In this document: piece after piece, positions 1 through 9,560 of the stretch
Layout: every line of letters begins with the position of its first letter
Numbering within the stretch: the first letter of the stretch is position 1
Source of the DNA: Arthrobacter sp. zg-Y769
GTDB taxonomy: Bacteria; Actinomycetota; Actinomycetes; Actinomycetales; Micrococcaceae
DNA length: 64,000 nucleotides
Reading direction: 5' to 3'
Assembly: GCF_020907405.1 (NCBI RefSeq)
Contig: NZ_JAJJOE010000003.1
Location: 62,001 to 126,000, forward strand
Program-made: the position numbers and the translations under genes
The notes under the pieces: model-generated
What the model saw: the letters and a program-made list of their open reading frames with translations, nothing else
The model's database searches: none
What the model was told of the DNA's origin: nothing

Positions 1-1
1 G

Positions 2-472
2 GTCGCAGCCGTGCTGGCCACCATCGTGGCAGACTTCGGAATCGTGGTCTTCGCGGCCTTCCTGGGCATGCTCACCTGGACCAACCTCGCCCGGATTGTC
101 CGTGGCGAGTTCCTTTCCCTCCGGGAAAAGGAGTTCGTGGAGGCGGCGAAGTCCGTGGGCGCCAGCTCCTCGCGGATCATCTTCAAGCACATCCTGCCCA
201 ACACCGTGGGCGTCATCATCGTCTCGGCCACGCTCGCCATCTCCGGCGCCATCCTGCTCGAAACCGCGCTCGGCTTCCTGGGCCTGGGCGTGCAGGAGCC
301 GGACACCTCGCTGGGCAAGCTGATCAATGAAAACCGGTCAGCCATGACCGTGCGCCCCTGGGTCTTCCTCTGGCCCGGCGTGTTTATCGTGGCCATTGCC
401 CTCGCCGTCAACTTCATCGGCGACGGGCTCCGGGATGCGTTTGATCCCCGACAGACAAGGAACAAGCAATGA
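2..472 (+). CDS. Peptide ABC transporter permease, C-terminal part (DppC/OppC family; 5' end outside window)
   Basis: This is the last 156 codons of an inner-membrane permease; the frame is open to the window edge, so the true start lies upstream. The visible part carries the EAA-type cytoplasmic loop of binding-protein-dependent permeases (EFVEAAKSVGASSSRI, then HILPN), which docks on the ATPase subunit, followed by two hydrophobic segments and the usual C-terminal GDGLRDAFDP motif of DppC/OppC proteins. Its stop overlaps the start of the next gene by four bases (ATGA), so it is translationally coupled to the fused ATPase and belongs to a di- or oligopeptide import operon whose binding protein and second permease should lie to the left. 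The substrate cannot be told from this fragment. Confidence 0.9.
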   Translation, partial: VAAVLATIVADFGIVVFAAFLGMLTWTNLARIVRGEFLSLREKEFVEAAKSVGASSSRIIFKHILPNTVGVIIVSATLAISGAILLETALGFLGLGVQEPDTSLGKLINENRSAMTVRPWVFLWPGVFIVAIALAVNFIGDGLRDAFDPRQTRNKQ

Positions 473-2250
473 CCTCCACACCGGTATACAGCGACACCCC
501 GGCAACGGAAACCGGTTCCCCCATCCTTGAGGTCTCCGGGCTCGGCGTCGATTTCAACGTCGACAACGAATGGGTCATGGCCGCCGAAGACGTGAACTAC
601 AAGGTTTATCCCGGGGAGATCCTGGCAATCGTCGGCGAGTCCGGCTCCGGCAAGAGCATGTCCTCCATGGCGCTGCTCGGCCTGCTGCCCGGCAACGGGC
701 GGTCCACCGGCAGTGCGAAGCTGCACGGCAAGGAACTCATCGGCGCCCCGCAGTCGGCGCTGCGGAAGATCCGCGGCAATGACATCGCCATGATCTTCCA
801 GGAACCCATGACGGCCCTGAACCCTGTGCTCACGGTGGGTGAACAGGTGAAGGAAATCATCGAACAGCACTCCGATGCCTCACCTGCCGAGGCCAAGGCA
901 AGGGCCATCGAGCTGCTGCGCATGGTGGAGATTCCGGACCCGGAGACCCGCTACGGCAGCTACCCGCACCAGTTCTCCGGCGGGCAGCGCCAGCGGGCCA
1001 TGATCGCCATTGCCATCGCCAATGATCCGATCCTGCTCATCGCCGACGAACCCACCACCGCCCTGGACGTCACCGTGCAGGCGGAAGTGCTCGAGCTGCT
1101 GCGCAAGCTCAACAAGCGCCTGAACAGTGCCATCCTGCTCATCACCCATGACATGGGCGTGGTGGCGGACCTGGCCGACAACGTGGTGGTTATGCAGAAC
1201 GGCCGGATTGTCGAAGCCGCCGCCGTGGTGGATCTCTTCGGTGCCCCGCAGCAGGACTACACGCGGGCACTGCTCGACGCCGTACCCCACCTGGGTTCAA
1301 AGGTGGGCGGAGTGCTTGCCGCGGTCGAGGTGGAGGACGACGGCTCACTGCAGATCACCGAGGCGCCCCGGGCGATCATGGAGGCCTCGGAGGAAGTAGC
1401 CGAGCCGACGTCGTCGCAGACGCCCGCCCTGCAGCTGGAGAACGTGGCCATCGAGTATCCGGGACGGTTCCGCCAGCCGGCATTCCGTGCCGTCTCCGAT
1501 GTATCGTTCACCATCATGCCCGGCGAGGTCATGGGGCTGGTAGGTGAATCCGGCTCCGGCAAGTCCACCATCGGGCGGGCGGTCACCGGCCTGCTGCCGG
1601 TGGCCGAGGGCAGCGTCCGGATCAACGGGACCGACATTGCCGGCCTGTCACCGAAGAAGATGCGCCCGCTGCGGCGGAAGTTCGCCATTGTTTTCCAGGA
1701 CCCGGCGGCGTCGCTGAATCCGCGTATGTCCATCGGTGAAAGCATCGGCGAACCGCTGTTCCTGCACGAGAAGCTGTCCAAGGCCGAACTGGATAACCGG
1801 GTGGCCGGCCTGCTGGACGACGTCCAGCTGCCCAAGAGCTTCCGCAACCGGTATCCGCACGAGCTCTCCGGCGGCCAGCGCCAGCGTGTGGGCATTGCCC
1901 GGGCGCTCTCGCTGCGGCCGTCCCTGCTTGTGGCGGATGAGCCGACCTCGGCCCTGGACGTGTCTGTCCAGGCGCGCGTCCTGGCACTGCTGCAGGACCT
2001 GCAGCAGGAGTACGGCTTCGCCTGCCTGTTCGTCAGCCACGACCTGGCCGTGGTGGAAATCCTCGCCAGCCACATTGCGGTGCTGAACAAGGGCCGCATG
2101 GTTGAGCAGGGATCCACGGAGCAGGTCCTGAGGTACCCGCAGGATCCGTACACCCGCCGCCTCCTGGCAGCGGCGCCGGTCCCGGACCCGGCCGAGCAGG
2201 CCTACCGCCGCGAGCAGCGCAACGCACTGCTCGCGGCCGGCAGCGAGTAG
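469..2250 (+). CDS. Dipeptide/oligopeptide ABC transporter, fused DppD-DppF ATPase
   Basis: A 593-residue protein with two complete ABC ATPase halves, which energise peptide uptake through the upstream permease. The first half has Walker A GESGSGKS near residue 56 and signature SGGQRQR near 170; the second has Walker A near 360 and signature near 466. Each is followed by LIADEP/LVADEP Walker B stretches and by a peptide-importer C-terminal extension ([23 protein letters not shown]). In most bacteria these are two genes, dppD and dppF; the single-chain fusion is common in Actinobacteria. The linker around residues 285-320 is acidic and poorly conserved in appearance. Both nucleotide-binding sites look intact. 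The gene is the last in its operon; a convergent reductase gene follows 42 bases later. Confidence 0.93.
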   Translation: MTSTPVYSDTPATETGSPILEVSGLGVDFNVDNEWVMAAEDVNYKVYPGEILAIVGESGSGKSMSSMALLGLLPGNGRSTGSAKLHGKELIGAPQSALRKIRGNDIAMIFQEPMTALNPVLTVGEQVKEIIEQHSDASPAEAKARAIELLRMVEIPDPETRYGSYPHQFSGGQRQRAMIAIAIANDPILLIADEPTTALDVTVQAEVLELLRKLNKRLNSAILLITHDMGVVADLADNVVVMQNGRIVEAAAVVDLFGAPQQDYTRALLDAVPHLGSKVGGVLAAVEVEDDGSLQITEAPRAIMEASEEVAEPTSSQTPALQLENVAIEYPGRFRQPAFRAVSDVSFTIMPGEVMGLVGESGSGKSTIGRAVTGLLPVAEGSVRINGTDIAGLSPKKMRPLRRKFAIVFQDPAASLNPRMSIGESIGEPLFLHEKLSKAELDNRVAGLLDDVQLPKSFRNRYPHELSGGQRQRVGIARALSLRPSLLVADEPTSALDVSVQARVLALLQDLQQEYGFACLFVSHDLAVVEILASHIAVLNKGRMVEQGSTEQVLRYPQDPYTRRLLAAAPVPDPAEQAYRREQRNALLAAGSE

Positions 2251-2292
2251 ACAGCACCGAATAAACGGCAGGACAGAACCGCGGCGGCGGCG

Positions 2293-3258
2293 TCAGTGGC
2301 GGAAGACAATCTTCCCCACGACGTCGCCGTCGTGCATTTTGCGGAAGCCCTTTTCGGCATCTTCCAGCGGGAGTACCGAATCGATTTCCGGGCGGACACC
2401 GGTGGAGACCAGGAATGCGAGCAGCCGCTGCAGCTCCGCCCGGGTGCCCATGGTGGAGCCCAGGACTTTCAGCTGGAGGAAGAAGATCCGGTTCAGGTCC
2501 GCGGGAGGGTTCGGTCCGCTGGTAGCTCCGCAGGTCACCAGTGCGCCGCCCGGCTTAAGCGACTTCAGCGAATGGGCCCAGGTTGCCTCTCCAACCGAAT
2601 CGAACACCGTGTCCACCCGCTCCGGGAGCCGGGCACCGGCGTCGAACACCTGCTCGGCTCCGAGGCGCAGGGCATGCTGCCGCTTGGCCTCGCTCCGGCT
2701 GGCGGCCCAGACCCTGAAACCGGCCGCCGAGGCGAGGCTGATCAACGCGGTCGCCACTCCCCCGCCGGCGCCCTGGACGAGGATGGTGGAGCCCGGGGCA
2801 GCCGGATTGACGGTAAACAGCATGCGGTACGCGGTGAGCCACGCCGTCGGCAGGCAGGCAGCCTCCTCAAAGCTCAGCTCGGCCGGCTTGGGCACCAGGT
2901 TCCGGGCCGGTACCCAGACCTCATCCGCCATCGCGCCCGGATACCTCTCCGAGAGCAGGCCTCGCTTCGGGTCAAGGGTCTCGTCGCCCTCCCAGCCCGG
3001 GGTGGACAGGACCGCGTGGACGATGACCTCGTTGCCGTCGTCGTCGATCCCCGCCGCGTCGCAGCCCAGGACCATCGGCAGCCGGTCGGCCGGCAGGCCC
3101 ACACCCTGCAGGGACCATAGATCGTGATGGTTCAGCGCGGACGCCCGGACGCGGACCCGCCGGAATCCCTCCGGCGGCTGCGGCAGTTCGAAATTCCCGA
3201 CCCGCAGGCCGCTGATCGGATCTTCGGCGGACTGGGTCTGTGCATACACGGCGCGCAT
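2293..3258 (-). CDS. MDR-superfamily NAD(P)-dependent alcohol dehydrogenase/quinone reductase-like protein
   Basis: A 321-residue medium-chain dehydrogenase/reductase. The N-terminal GroES-like fold is visible (ALNHHDLWSLQG, then GCDAAG), followed by the Rossmann cofactor domain with GAGGGVATALISLA and the residues AASRSEAKR that would contact the cofactor ribose. The cysteine that binds catalytic zinc in classical alcohol dehydrogenases is not present at the expected place (NHHD instead), and no four-cysteine structural zinc loop is seen, so this may be a zinc-independent reductase. The start is supported by AAGGAG six bases upstream. It stands alone, divergent from the bL37 gene. The substrate cannot be inferred. 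Confidence 0.8.
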   Translation of the reverse strand: MRAVYAQTQSAEDPISGLRVGNFELPQPPEGFRRVRVRASALNHHDLWSLQGVGLPADRLPMVLGCDAAGIDDDGNEVIVHAVLSTPGWEGDETLDPKRGLLSERYPGAMADEVWVPARNLVPKPAELSFEEAACLPTAWLTAYRMLFTVNPAAPGSTILVQGAGGGVATALISLASAAGFRVWAASRSEAKRQHALRLGAEQVFDAGARLPERVDTVFDSVGEATWAHSLKSLKPGGALVTCGATSGPNPPADLNRIFFLQLKVLGSTMGTRAELQRLLAFLVSTGVRPEIDSVLPLEDAEKGFRKMHDGDVVGKIVFRH

Positions 3259-3388
3259 CCGGGACTCCTTCGGTTGGGTGTTCCCATCCTAGGGGACCGA
3301 AGGTCCGGCCGCCGGGCACGCGTTAGGCGTGCACGTGAGGCATGTGGGACACTGGAGGGCAGAACTTTTCGAATCAAAGGAGGCAGCT

Positions 3389-3463
3389 ATGAGCAAGCGT
3401 GCACGCAAGCGTCGTGACCGTAAGCGCGGCGGCGCTAACCACGGTAAGCGTCCCAACACCTAA
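3389..3463 (+). CDS. 50S ribosomal protein bL37 (24 residues, AURKAIP1/COX24-like)
   Basis: A 24-codon gene, shorter than usual gene-calling cut-offs. The peptide begins MSKRARKRRDRK and ends ANHGKRPNT: extremely basic with the conserved ANHGKRPN tail, matching the small actinobacterial large-subunit protein bL37 first seen in mycobacterial ribosome structures. A strong ribosome binding site (AAAGGAGG) ends five bases before the ATG, and a strong hairpin terminator follows 37 bases after the stop, so it is a compact, probably highly expressed monocistronic unit. It sits beside sigR-rsrA, running toward rsrA. Identification rests on the tail motif, size and charge. Confidence 0.85.
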   Translation: MSKRARKRRDRKRGGANHGKRPNT

Positions 3464-3500
3464 GCAGAGCTTTGGTAGCCGCGTGACCAGTTGGTCAGGC

Positions 3501-3542
3501 AAAAAGAACCCCCGGAACCAATTGGTGCCGGGGGTTCTTTTT
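3501..3542. terminator. Bidirectional intrinsic terminator between bL37 and rsrA
   Basis: A 19-bp stem with a single mismatch and an AATT loop, flanked by A5 on the left and T5 on the right. On the plus strand it ends in a T-run after a GC-rich stem (bL37), and on the minus strand the mirrored T-run serves the sigR-rsrA transcript, so one element can stop both convergent transcripts. Confidence 0.9.
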
Positions 3543-3574
3543 GCGTCTGCGGCCGTTACGCCGCACACCGAATG

Positions 3575-3835
3575 CTAGTGGTCCGCCGTCTGGATCTGGC
3601 TGATGCGCGTGAGGATGCTGGCCTTCAGCGTCTCAGGCGCCGCCTCGGTGCAGGAGCGTTTTACGACCGACCGGATAACGCACTCCAGGTCATGTTCCTG
3701 TGCGCACTCGGGACAGCCGTCGAGGTGCTCCTTGATTTCCACGAGGTCCTCATGGGAAAGGGCGCCGTCCAGGTACTCGTACAGCCGTTCGATGCGGGCG
3801 TCGTCGCAATCGCCCAGGCTCTGGCAATCGCTCAT
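3575..3835 (-). CDS. rsrA: Zinc-binding anti-sigma factor RsrA (mycothiol-system, SigR antagonist)
   Basis: An 86-residue ZAS-type anti-sigma factor. The redox zinc motif HxxxCxxC is plain ([13 protein letters not shown], around residues 37-44), with an upstream acidic helix and further cysteines near the N-terminus (SDC, GDC) and at RSC. In this family, reduced RsrA binds SigR in the cytoplasm; disulfide stress breaks the zinc site and frees the sigma factor. The ATG overlaps the sigR stop by four bases, so both are translated in a coupled way at roughly equal amounts. The bidirectional terminator lies just downstream. Confidence 0.93.
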   Translation of the reverse strand: MSDCQSLGDCDDARIERLYEYLDGALSHEDLVEIKEHLDGCPECAQEHDLECVIRSVVKRSCTEAAPETLKASILTRISQIQTADH

Positions 3836-4515
3836 AGCTCATTCCCCTGTTTCTTGGTTGATGCGCCGGCGGCTTCGGCTGCGGACATTTTGCCCTTGAT
3901 ACCGCGTTCATGTGCGTACTCCGCCAGGAGCTCGCGCAGCATCTTGCGCCCGCGGTGCAACCGCGACATCACGGTGCCGATCGGCGTATTCATGATTTCT
4001 GAAATTTCCTTGTACGCGAACCCCTCCACATCGGAGAAGTACACGGCGAGCCGGAACTCCTCCGGAATGGACTGCAGCGCGTCCTTGACATCGGAATCCG
4101 GCAGGTGGTCCAGCGCAACCGCCTCCGCGGACCGGAGCCCGGTTGAGCTGTGTTCCGCCGCGCGGGCCAGCTGCCAGTCCTCAACACCGTCGGAGTTGGC
4201 CTGCAGGGGCTCCCGCTGCCGCTTCCGATAGAGGTTGATATACGTGTTGGTCAGGATCCGGTACAGCCAGGCCTTGAGGTTGGTCCCCGGCCGGTACTGG
4301 TGAAAAGCGGAGAATGCCTTGGTGTAGGCCTCCTGCACCAGGTCCTCGGCGTCGGAGGGATTGCGCGCCATGCGCATGGCCGCTGAGTAGAGCTGGTCCA
4401 CATACTGCATGGCGTCCTGCTCAAAGCGAAGCTTGCGTGCCTCATCCGTTTCGGTGGCAACATCGAGCTCGAAGTCTTCCACGTGGGGGCTGCCTTCCGG
4501 CGCATCAGTTCTCAT
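3832..4515 (-). CDS. sigR: ECF RNA polymerase sigma factor SigR (SigH), thiol-oxidative stress
   Basis: The core protein from this ATG is 227 residues. Region 2 shows [25 protein letters not shown], the group-12 ECF signature, and region 4 shows [30 protein letters not shown], the helix-turn-helix that reads the -35 box. It directs transcription of thiol-redox genes and is held inactive by RsrA. The ATG follows GGGAGGTG closely; a GTG at 4482 is another possible start. The frame stays open upstream to an ATG at 4638, giving a 268-residue long form that resembles the unstable SigR' form of Streptomyces. A perfect SigR-type promoter lies just before 4638, so autoregulation is expected. Family certain; start less so. 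Confidence 0.92.
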   Translation of the reverse strand: MRTDAPEGSPHVEDFELDVATETDEARKLRFEQDAMQYVDQLYSAAMRMARNPSDAEDLVQEAYTKAFSAFHQYRPGTNLKAWLYRILTNTYINLYRKRQREPLQANSDGVEDWQLARAAEHSSTGLRSAEAVALDHLPDSDVKDALQSIPEEFRLAVYFSDVEGFAYKEISEIMNTPIGTVMSRLHRGRKMLRELLAEYAHERGIKGKMSAAEAAGASTKKQGNEL

Positions 4516-4638
4516 CACCTCCCAGTCTACGGTGCGGGCGGGAACCCGCACTTGTAGCTTCGGCCCGCGGACATTCCGCGCTGTAATCAGCGTGGCGGCT
4601 GGCACGATGCATTTCTCCTGACTGTCGACAAAGCACAT
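4516..4638 (-). other. In-frame 41-codon 5' extension of sigR (possible SigR' long form)
   Basis: The sigR frame is open from an ATG at 4638 to the core start at 4515, adding 41 residues that begin [10 protein letters not shown] and contain two cysteines. In Streptomyces coelicolor, SigR has a stress-induced longer isoform made from a SigR-dependent promoter and turned over by proteolysis. Here the predicted SigR promoter would start RNA about nine bases upstream of this ATG, so the induced message would contain the long start. This isoform reading is an inference from layout and family knowledge. Confidence 0.5.
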
Positions 4639-4653
4639 CCTGATACCCCTTGC

Positions 4654-4679
4654 AACGACGCCGCCCTGCGCTCTATTCC
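4654..4679 (-). promoter_or_regulatory. SigR-type promoter (GGAAT-N18-GTT) for sigR-rsrA
   Basis: Read on the minus strand, GGAAT at 4679-4675 is followed after exactly 18 bases by GTT at 4656-4654. This is the published actinobacterial SigR/SigH consensus with the right spacing and orientation, directly upstream of the sigR frame, which implies positive autoregulation. Confidence 0.8.
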
Positions 4680-4788
4680 CTGACGCGGTGCGGACGGTGT
4701 GCGGGCGCCGCAGAATGCCAGACTAAGGTGGAAGCAGCACCACATGTCGTTTTGTACGCGTAACTGATGGATTTCCCAGGAGGCACTT

Positions 4789-5337
4789 ATGTCGATAGTC
4801 CGTTTGATTGCCCGCCCGCTGCTCGCCACCGGTTTCGTCGCCGTAGGCGTCGAGCGCCTTCGGAATGCTGACCAGACCGCTGAACAGCTCACCCCCACGC
4901 TGAAGAAGATCGGCAGCACCGTTCCTTCCGCCGCAGCATTCACTTCCAACCCCGCCCTCGTAGCCAAGGTTGTCGGCTACACGCAGGTTGGCGCCGCCTC
5001 GATGCTCGGCATGGGCAAGTTCGCCCGCCTGGCATCCCTGCTGCTGGCCGGCACCGCCGCCCTGAACTCCGTGGTCGAATACCGCAACGCCGAGGCGTCG
5101 ACCGCTGCCGAGCGCAAGGAACGGCGCAACCAGCTGCTCAAGAACCTCTCCCTCATCGGCGGCGTCCTGCTCGCCGCAGTCGACACCAACGGCCGCCCGG
5201 GCCTGGCCTGGCGTGCCGGCCACCTGGCTTCGGACACGGGCCGCAAGACCCGTGCGGTGTCGAAGTCGGTCTCCAAGGGCACGCGCAAGCAGCTCAAGGC
5301 AGTGTCCAACGCCGCTTCGGACATCGTCGGTTCCTAG
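4789..5337 (+). CDS. DoxX family membrane protein
   Basis: A 182-residue protein starting [20 protein letters not shown], an opening typical of DoxX-family proteins in Actinobacteria. Three or four hydrophobic segments cover residues 1-130, with a conserved-looking [22 protein letters not shown] stretch; the last 50 residues are basic and rich in Ser/Lys and probably cytoplasmic. In mycobacteria, DoxX partners superoxide dismutase and a sulfur-transfer protein in redox stress, but no such partner is seen here. An AGGAGG site ends five bases before the ATG. It lies between sigR (divergent) and aroA (six bases downstream), so it may be cotranscribed with aroA. Confidence 0.85.
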   Translation: MSIVRLIARPLLATGFVAVGVERLRNADQTAEQLTPTLKKIGSTVPSAAAFTSNPALVAKVVGYTQVGAASMLGMGKFARLASLLLAGTAALNSVVEYRNAEASTAAERKERRNQLLKNLSLIGGVLLAAVDTNGRPGLAWRAGHLASDTGRKTRAVSKSVSKGTRKQLKAVSNAASDIVGS

Positions 5338-5342
5338 CAGCA

Positions 5343-6659
5343 ATGAGTGCTCCGAATGCCGGGGTGCCGGCGACTTGGCCGGCACCCTTCGTCACCTCGC
5401 CCGTGGACGCAACAGTCACCGTGCCGGGATCGAAGTCACTGACCAACCGATACCTGGTCCTTGCCGCCCTGGCGGACGGCAGGTCACGGCTGCGGGCACC
5501 CCTGCATTCGCGGGATTCGGAGCTTATGGTCTCCGCCCTGCGCTCCCTCGGAGCAACCATTACGGAGGTCCCCGGCGACGGCCCCTTCGGGCCGGACCTG
5601 CTGATCGACCCGATCCCGGCCGCCGCCCCCGGTGTGCGGAGAGTTGACTGCGGCCTGGCCGGGACGGTGATGCGTTTCGTGCCGCCGCTGGCTGCCCTCG
5701 CCGGCGGCACCACCGGATTCGACGGCGATCCGCACGCCCGCAGCCGGCCCATGTCCGCCATGATTGAGGCTCTACGCTCCCTCGGCGTGCAGGTGGACGA
5801 CGACGGCGCCGGTTCCCTGCCCTTCACCGTCACCGGCTCCGGCCGCGTCGCCGGCGGGCGCCTGGAGATCGACGCCGCTGCCTCCTCGCAGTTCGTCTCG
5901 GCCCTGCTGCTTGCCGCTCCGCGCTTCGACGCGGGCCTGCACCTGGTCCACCGCGGCAGCACGCTGCCCAGCCCCGACCACGTCGCCATGACGGTCGCTG
6001 TACTGCGCGGCGTCGGAGTGGATGTTGACGACTCCGTCCCCAATGAATGGCGGGTGGCCCCGGGCCCCATTGCCGCCTTTGACACCGCGGTTGAACCGGA
6101 CCTGTCCAATGCCGGCCCCTTCCTCGCCGCGGCGCTCGTAACAGGCGGGACCGTACGAGTGACCGGCTGGCCCGCCGCCACCACCCAGGTGGGAGACAAG
6201 TGGCGGAGCATCCTCCCGGCCCTCGGCGCGGCCGTGGAACTGGCGGACGGCACCCTCACCGTCACCGGAACCGGCCGCATAACCGGCGCCGATCTGGCGG
6301 ATACCAGCGAACTTGCTCCCACGGTTGCCGCCATTTGCGCCCTGGGGAATTCACCGTCCCGCCTGACCGGGATTGCCCACCTGCGCGGCCACGAGACGGA
6401 CCGGCTGGCCGCACTGGCCACGGAAATTAACCGGCTCGGCGGAGACGCGGAAGAAACTGCAGACGGCCTGGTCATCCGGCCGGCGGCGCTGCACGGCGGC
6501 ACCTGGGAAACCTATGCCGACCACCGGATGGCGACTGCCGGTGCCCTGATCGGCCTGGCCGTACCCGGCGTCGTCGTGCGCGATATCTCCACAACAGCCA
6601 AGACCCTGCCGCAGTTCCCCGAACTCTGGCAGCAGCTGACCCGAACGGCGGAAGCATGA
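5343..6659 (+). CDS. aroA: 3-phosphoshikimate 1-carboxyvinyltransferase (EPSP synthase)
   Basis: Transfers enolpyruvyl from PEP to shikimate 3-phosphate in the cytoplasm, the sixth shikimate-pathway step. The 438-residue protein has [10 protein letters not shown] near residue 25 (phosphate and PEP binding), [14 protein letters not shown] near residue 100, the RSRPM segment, [14 protein letters not shown], and the C-terminal [12 protein letters not shown]. The glycine-rich loop reads GLAGTVMRF rather than the enterobacterial GNAGTAMRP, as in mycobacterial AroA. No strong ribosome binding site precedes the ATG, which lies five bases after the doxX stop, so coupling is likely. The stop overlaps rsgA by four bases. 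Confidence 0.95.
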   Translation: MSAPNAGVPATWPAPFVTSPVDATVTVPGSKSLTNRYLVLAALADGRSRLRAPLHSRDSELMVSALRSLGATITEVPGDGPFGPDLLIDPIPAAAPGVRRVDCGLAGTVMRFVPPLAALAGGTTGFDGDPHARSRPMSAMIEALRSLGVQVDDDGAGSLPFTVTGSGRVAGGRLEIDAAASSQFVSALLLAAPRFDAGLHLVHRGSTLPSPDHVAMTVAVLRGVGVDVDDSVPNEWRVAPGPIAAFDTAVEPDLSNAGPFLAAALVTGGTVRVTGWPAATTQVGDKWRSILPALGAAVELADGTLTVTGTGRITGADLADTSELAPTVAAICALGNSPSRLTGIAHLRGHETDRLAALATEINRLGGDAEETADGLVIRPAALHGGTWETYADHRMATAGALIGLAVPGVVVRDISTTAKTLPQFPELWQQLTRTAEA

Positions 6660-7771
6660 CACGCAGCACCAGCGGCTGGGACGAATCCGATGTCCGGGTC
6701 CGCCCGAACAAAAAAGGCTCCCGCCCCCGCACCAAGGACCGCCCGGCCCACGACGACGCCGTCATCGGGCGGATCATCACCGTGGACCGCGGCCGCTATA
6801 CGGCCGTAGTGGATGAAGACACCGCCAACGAACGCACCGTCATTGCCGCCCGTGCCCGGGAGCTGCGGCGCACCCCGGTGGTGGCCGGGGACCTGGTGGC
6901 CCTGGTCGGCGATGTAAGCGGCGCCCCCGACACCCTGGCCCGACTGGTCCGCGTCGAGGAACGCCGGACCCTGCTGCGGCGCAGCGCCGACGACACCGAT
7001 CCGGTGGAACGCGTGGTCGTGGCCAACGCCGACCAGCTGGTCATCGTGGTGGCCGCCGCCAACCCGGAACCCAGGACCGGTTTCATCGACCGCGCCCTCG
7101 TCGCCGCATACGACGCCGGGATCTCCCCCGTCCTGTGCATCACCAAGGCAGACATCAAGGACCCCGCCGAGCTGCTGGCGAACTACGAACACCTGGACAT
7201 GGACGTCATCATCAGCCGCACTGCGGCAGCTGATGCCTCCGGTATCGATGCCCGCTCCGACGACGGCCTTTCCGCGCGGCTGCAGGGCACCGCCGTCGAA
7301 GCCCTGCACGAGGTGCTGAAGGGCAACGTCAGCGTACTGGTGGGGCCCTCGGGCGTCGGCAAGTCCACCCTGGTCAATGCCCTCACGGGCTCGGCGCGCG
7401 CCACCGGCGGAGTCAATGCCGTGACCGGGCGCGGCAGGCATACGTCCTCCTCGGCCCTGGCGCTGCGCTTGAGCGATTCACCGGCCGGCAGCTGGATCAT
7501 CGACACCCCGGGCATCCGCTCCTTCGGCCTGGCCCATGTGGACCCGGACAGGATCCTGCAGGCCTTCCCGGACCTGGAGCCGGGCACCGCCGACTGTGAG
7601 CGCGGCTGCCGGCACGATTCCGTGGCTGTTGGCTGCGGCCTGGATCCGTGGGTGGAAGGCGGACATGCCGGCCCTGCAGGCCCCGCGCGGCTGGCGTCGC
7701 TGCGGCGGCTGCTGGGCACCGGAACCCGCACGGAGAACAAGTCCTCAGCCAAGGAGCTCGGCGAACAATAG
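6656..7771 (+). CDS. rsgA: Ribosome small subunit-dependent GTPase A
   Basis: A circularly permuted GTPase that checks late assembly of the 30S subunit. The 371-residue protein has an OB-fold part (residues about 40-110), then the permuted GTPase motifs in the order G4 (ITKADI, near 162), G1 (GPSGVGKST, near 230) and G3 (DTPGIRSFG, near 283). A C-terminal zinc knuckle follows ([15 protein letters not shown]). The N-terminus is basic and low in complexity. The start overlaps the aroA stop as ATGA; aroA-rsgA-hisN is a recurring actinobacterial order. All catalytic motifs look intact. Confidence 0.95.
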   Translation: MTRSTSGWDESDVRVRPNKKGSRPRTKDRPAHDDAVIGRIITVDRGRYTAVVDEDTANERTVIAARARELRRTPVVAGDLVALVGDVSGAPDTLARLVRVEERRTLLRRSADDTDPVERVVVANADQLVIVVAAANPEPRTGFIDRALVAAYDAGISPVLCITKADIKDPAELLANYEHLDMDVIISRTAAADASGIDARSDDGLSARLQGTAVEALHEVLKGNVSVLVGPSGVGKSTLVNALTGSARATGGVNAVTGRGRHTSSSALALRLSDSPAGSWIIDTPGIRSFGLAHVDPDRILQAFPDLEPGTADCERGCRHDSVAVGCGLDPWVEGGHAGPAGPARLASLRRLLGTGTRTENKSSAKELGEQ

Positions 7772-7878
7772 CCCCTTCCTCAGCGCGGGCGTTCCCCGCC
7801 GCGTGGATTTCCAGGACACCGCCCGCTAGCGGGCCCAATGACGGGCTGTGCCCGCCGAATAAGGATAAGTTGAACAGT

Positions 7879-8688
7879 ATGCCGTTTGTTCAGAACTACA
7901 ACGATGACCTGCGCTTGGCCCACGTGATGGCCGATTCCGTGGATGACCAGACCATGTCGCGCTTCCGGGCCCTGGATTTGAAGATCGAAACCAAGCCGGA
8001 CTTTACGCCCGTAACCGATGCCGACAAGGCCGCCGAAGACGCCATCCGCGGGCAGCTTTCCCGCGCCCGGCCCCGCGACGCCGTACTGGGCGAGGAATTC
8101 GGTTCCAGCGGCTCCGGCCCGCGCCGGTGGATCATCGATCCGATCGACGGCACCAAGAACTTCATCCGCGGCGTCCCCGTGTGGGCCACCCTGATCGCCC
8201 TGGTCGACGACGGCGTCCCGGTGGTCGGCCTCGTCAGTGCCCCGGCGCTGGGAAAGCGCTGGTGGGCGGCCACCGGCACCGGGGCCTACATGGGCCGGTC
8301 CCTGGCCGCGGCCACCCGGCTGCATGTCTCCAACGTGTCCCGGCTGTCCGACGCGTCAATGTCCTATTCCAGCCTTGGCGGGTGGAAGGACCGCGGCAAC
8401 CTCGAAGAGTTCCTGGACCTGACCGAGTCCGTCTGGCGTACCCGCGCCTACGGCGATTTCTGGTCCTACTGCATGGTCGCCGAGGGGGCCGTGGACATTG
8501 CCTGCGAGCCTGAGCTGAACCTTTACGACATGGCCGCCCTCGTTCCGATCGTGACCGAGGCCGGAGGCCGCTTCTCCTCACTCGAGGGCGAAGACGGTCC
8601 GTTCGGTGGAAACGCCCTGGCGACCAACGGGACGCTGCACAGCGAAGTGCTGCAGCGCCTGAATCCCGACCTGGACGACCTCCTGTAA
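7879..8688 (+). CDS. hisN: Histidinol-phosphatase, inositol-monophosphatase type
   Basis: Removes phosphate from L-histidinol phosphate in histidine biosynthesis; the fold is that of inositol monophosphatases. The 269-residue protein has the metal-binding motifs GEEFG, IDPIDGTKNFIRG and a C-terminal LYDMAALVPIVTEAGG. The ATG at 7879 gives the typical MPFVQNYNDDLRLAHVMAD opening; an in-frame TTG at 7870 sits at a better distance (four bases) from AAGGA and could be the real start, adding three residues. It lies about 100 bases after rsgA. Since IMPase-family substrates overlap, the hisN name leans on gene order with aroA-rsgA and actinobacterial precedent. Confidence 0.88.
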   Translation: MPFVQNYNDDLRLAHVMADSVDDQTMSRFRALDLKIETKPDFTPVTDADKAAEDAIRGQLSRARPRDAVLGEEFGSSGSGPRRWIIDPIDGTKNFIRGVPVWATLIALVDDGVPVVGLVSAPALGKRWWAATGTGAYMGRSLAAATRLHVSNVSRLSDASMSYSSLGGWKDRGNLEEFLDLTESVWRTRAYGDFWSYCMVAEGAVDIACEPELNLYDMAALVPIVTEAGGRFSSLEGEDGPFGGNALATNGTLHSEVLQRLNPDLDDLL

Positions 8689-8690
8689 CT

Positions 8691-9473
8691 GTGGGCACCT
8701 CCGGACCACGGCTTGAGGCACTGCGCCGCCGGCAGCTGGCGGACAGCTACCAGGCGGGCGGGGAACACTACGACCGCATCCGCCCGGGATACCCGGCCGA
8801 AGCCGTGCGCTGGCTGTTCGACCGTCCCGGCAGCCCGGAGGTCCCCGCGGTCCGGGATGTGGCCGACGTCGGTGCCGGCACGGGGAAGTACACCCGGGAG
8901 CTGCATAACGCCGGGCTGAACGTCCGCGCCGTCGACCCGTCCCGGGACATGCTCGACCAACTGTCCCGGCTGCTGCCTGACGTTCCCGTGAGCGTGGGCA
9001 CGGCGGAAGAGACGGGTTTTCCCGCATCCTCGCTGGATGCCGTGACCGTGGCCCAGGCCTGGCACTGGTGCGACCCTGCCGCCGCCAGCCGGGAGTTCGC
9101 CCGCATCCTGCGGCCGCACGGCGTCGTCGGGCTCATCTGGAACCAGCTCGACGTGGGCGTCCCGTGGGTGCACCGCTATTCACGCATCATCCATGCCGGA
9201 GACGTGCTGCGCCCGGGGTTCCGGCCGGAGCTGGGCCCGGAATTCACGCTGGAAGAATCCTCCACCGTGGCCTGGACCCAGCCGATGACGCCCGAAGACC
9301 TGTTTGAGCTGGCCCGGTCGCGGGCGTTCTACCTGTCGGCGGGGGACGCCGCACGCCGGAAACTGCACTCGAACCTGTCCTGGTACCTTTACGAGCATCT
9401 GGGGCACGCGGCGGGGGACGTCCTGGAGCTGCCGTACCTCACGCTGACCTGGCGGGCAGTACGGGCGGCATGA
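8691..9473 (+). CDS. Class I SAM-dependent methyltransferase
   Basis: A 260-residue methyltransferase of the UbiE/Methyltransf_11 type. Motif I is VADVGAGTGKYTRELH (near residues 62-76), the ribose-binding acidic residue follows in VRAVDPSRDML, and motifs II/III read DAVTVAQAWHWCDPAAASREFARILRPHG. Such AWHW-containing proteins are a frequent uncharacterised actinobacterial group. GTG starts two bases after the hisN stop, so it is almost certainly cotranscribed with aroA-rsgA-hisN. The methyl acceptor is unknown. Confidence 0.85.
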   Translation: MGTSGPRLEALRRRQLADSYQAGGEHYDRIRPGYPAEAVRWLFDRPGSPEVPAVRDVADVGAGTGKYTRELHNAGLNVRAVDPSRDMLDQLSRLLPDVPVSVGTAEETGFPASSLDAVTVAQAWHWCDPAAASREFARILRPHGVVGLIWNQLDVGVPWVHRYSRIIHAGDVLRPGFRPELGPEFTLEESSTVAWTQPMTPEDLFELARSRAFYLSAGDAARRKLHSNLSWYLYEHLGHAAGDVLELPYLTLTWRAVRAA

Positions 9474-9560
9474 GTGCCGCGGACGCCGGGCTTCCGGCGG
9501 GTTTGTCCTCCTAAGCCCTGGTGCGCCGTCTCCCCCGCCTACATAGAATTGTCGAAGTCC

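Noticed and set aside
4541-4577. Second SigR-like -35 word GGAAT at 4577-4573 (minus strand)
   Set aside because: No GTT follows at 18-19 bases, so it does not make a SigR promoter.
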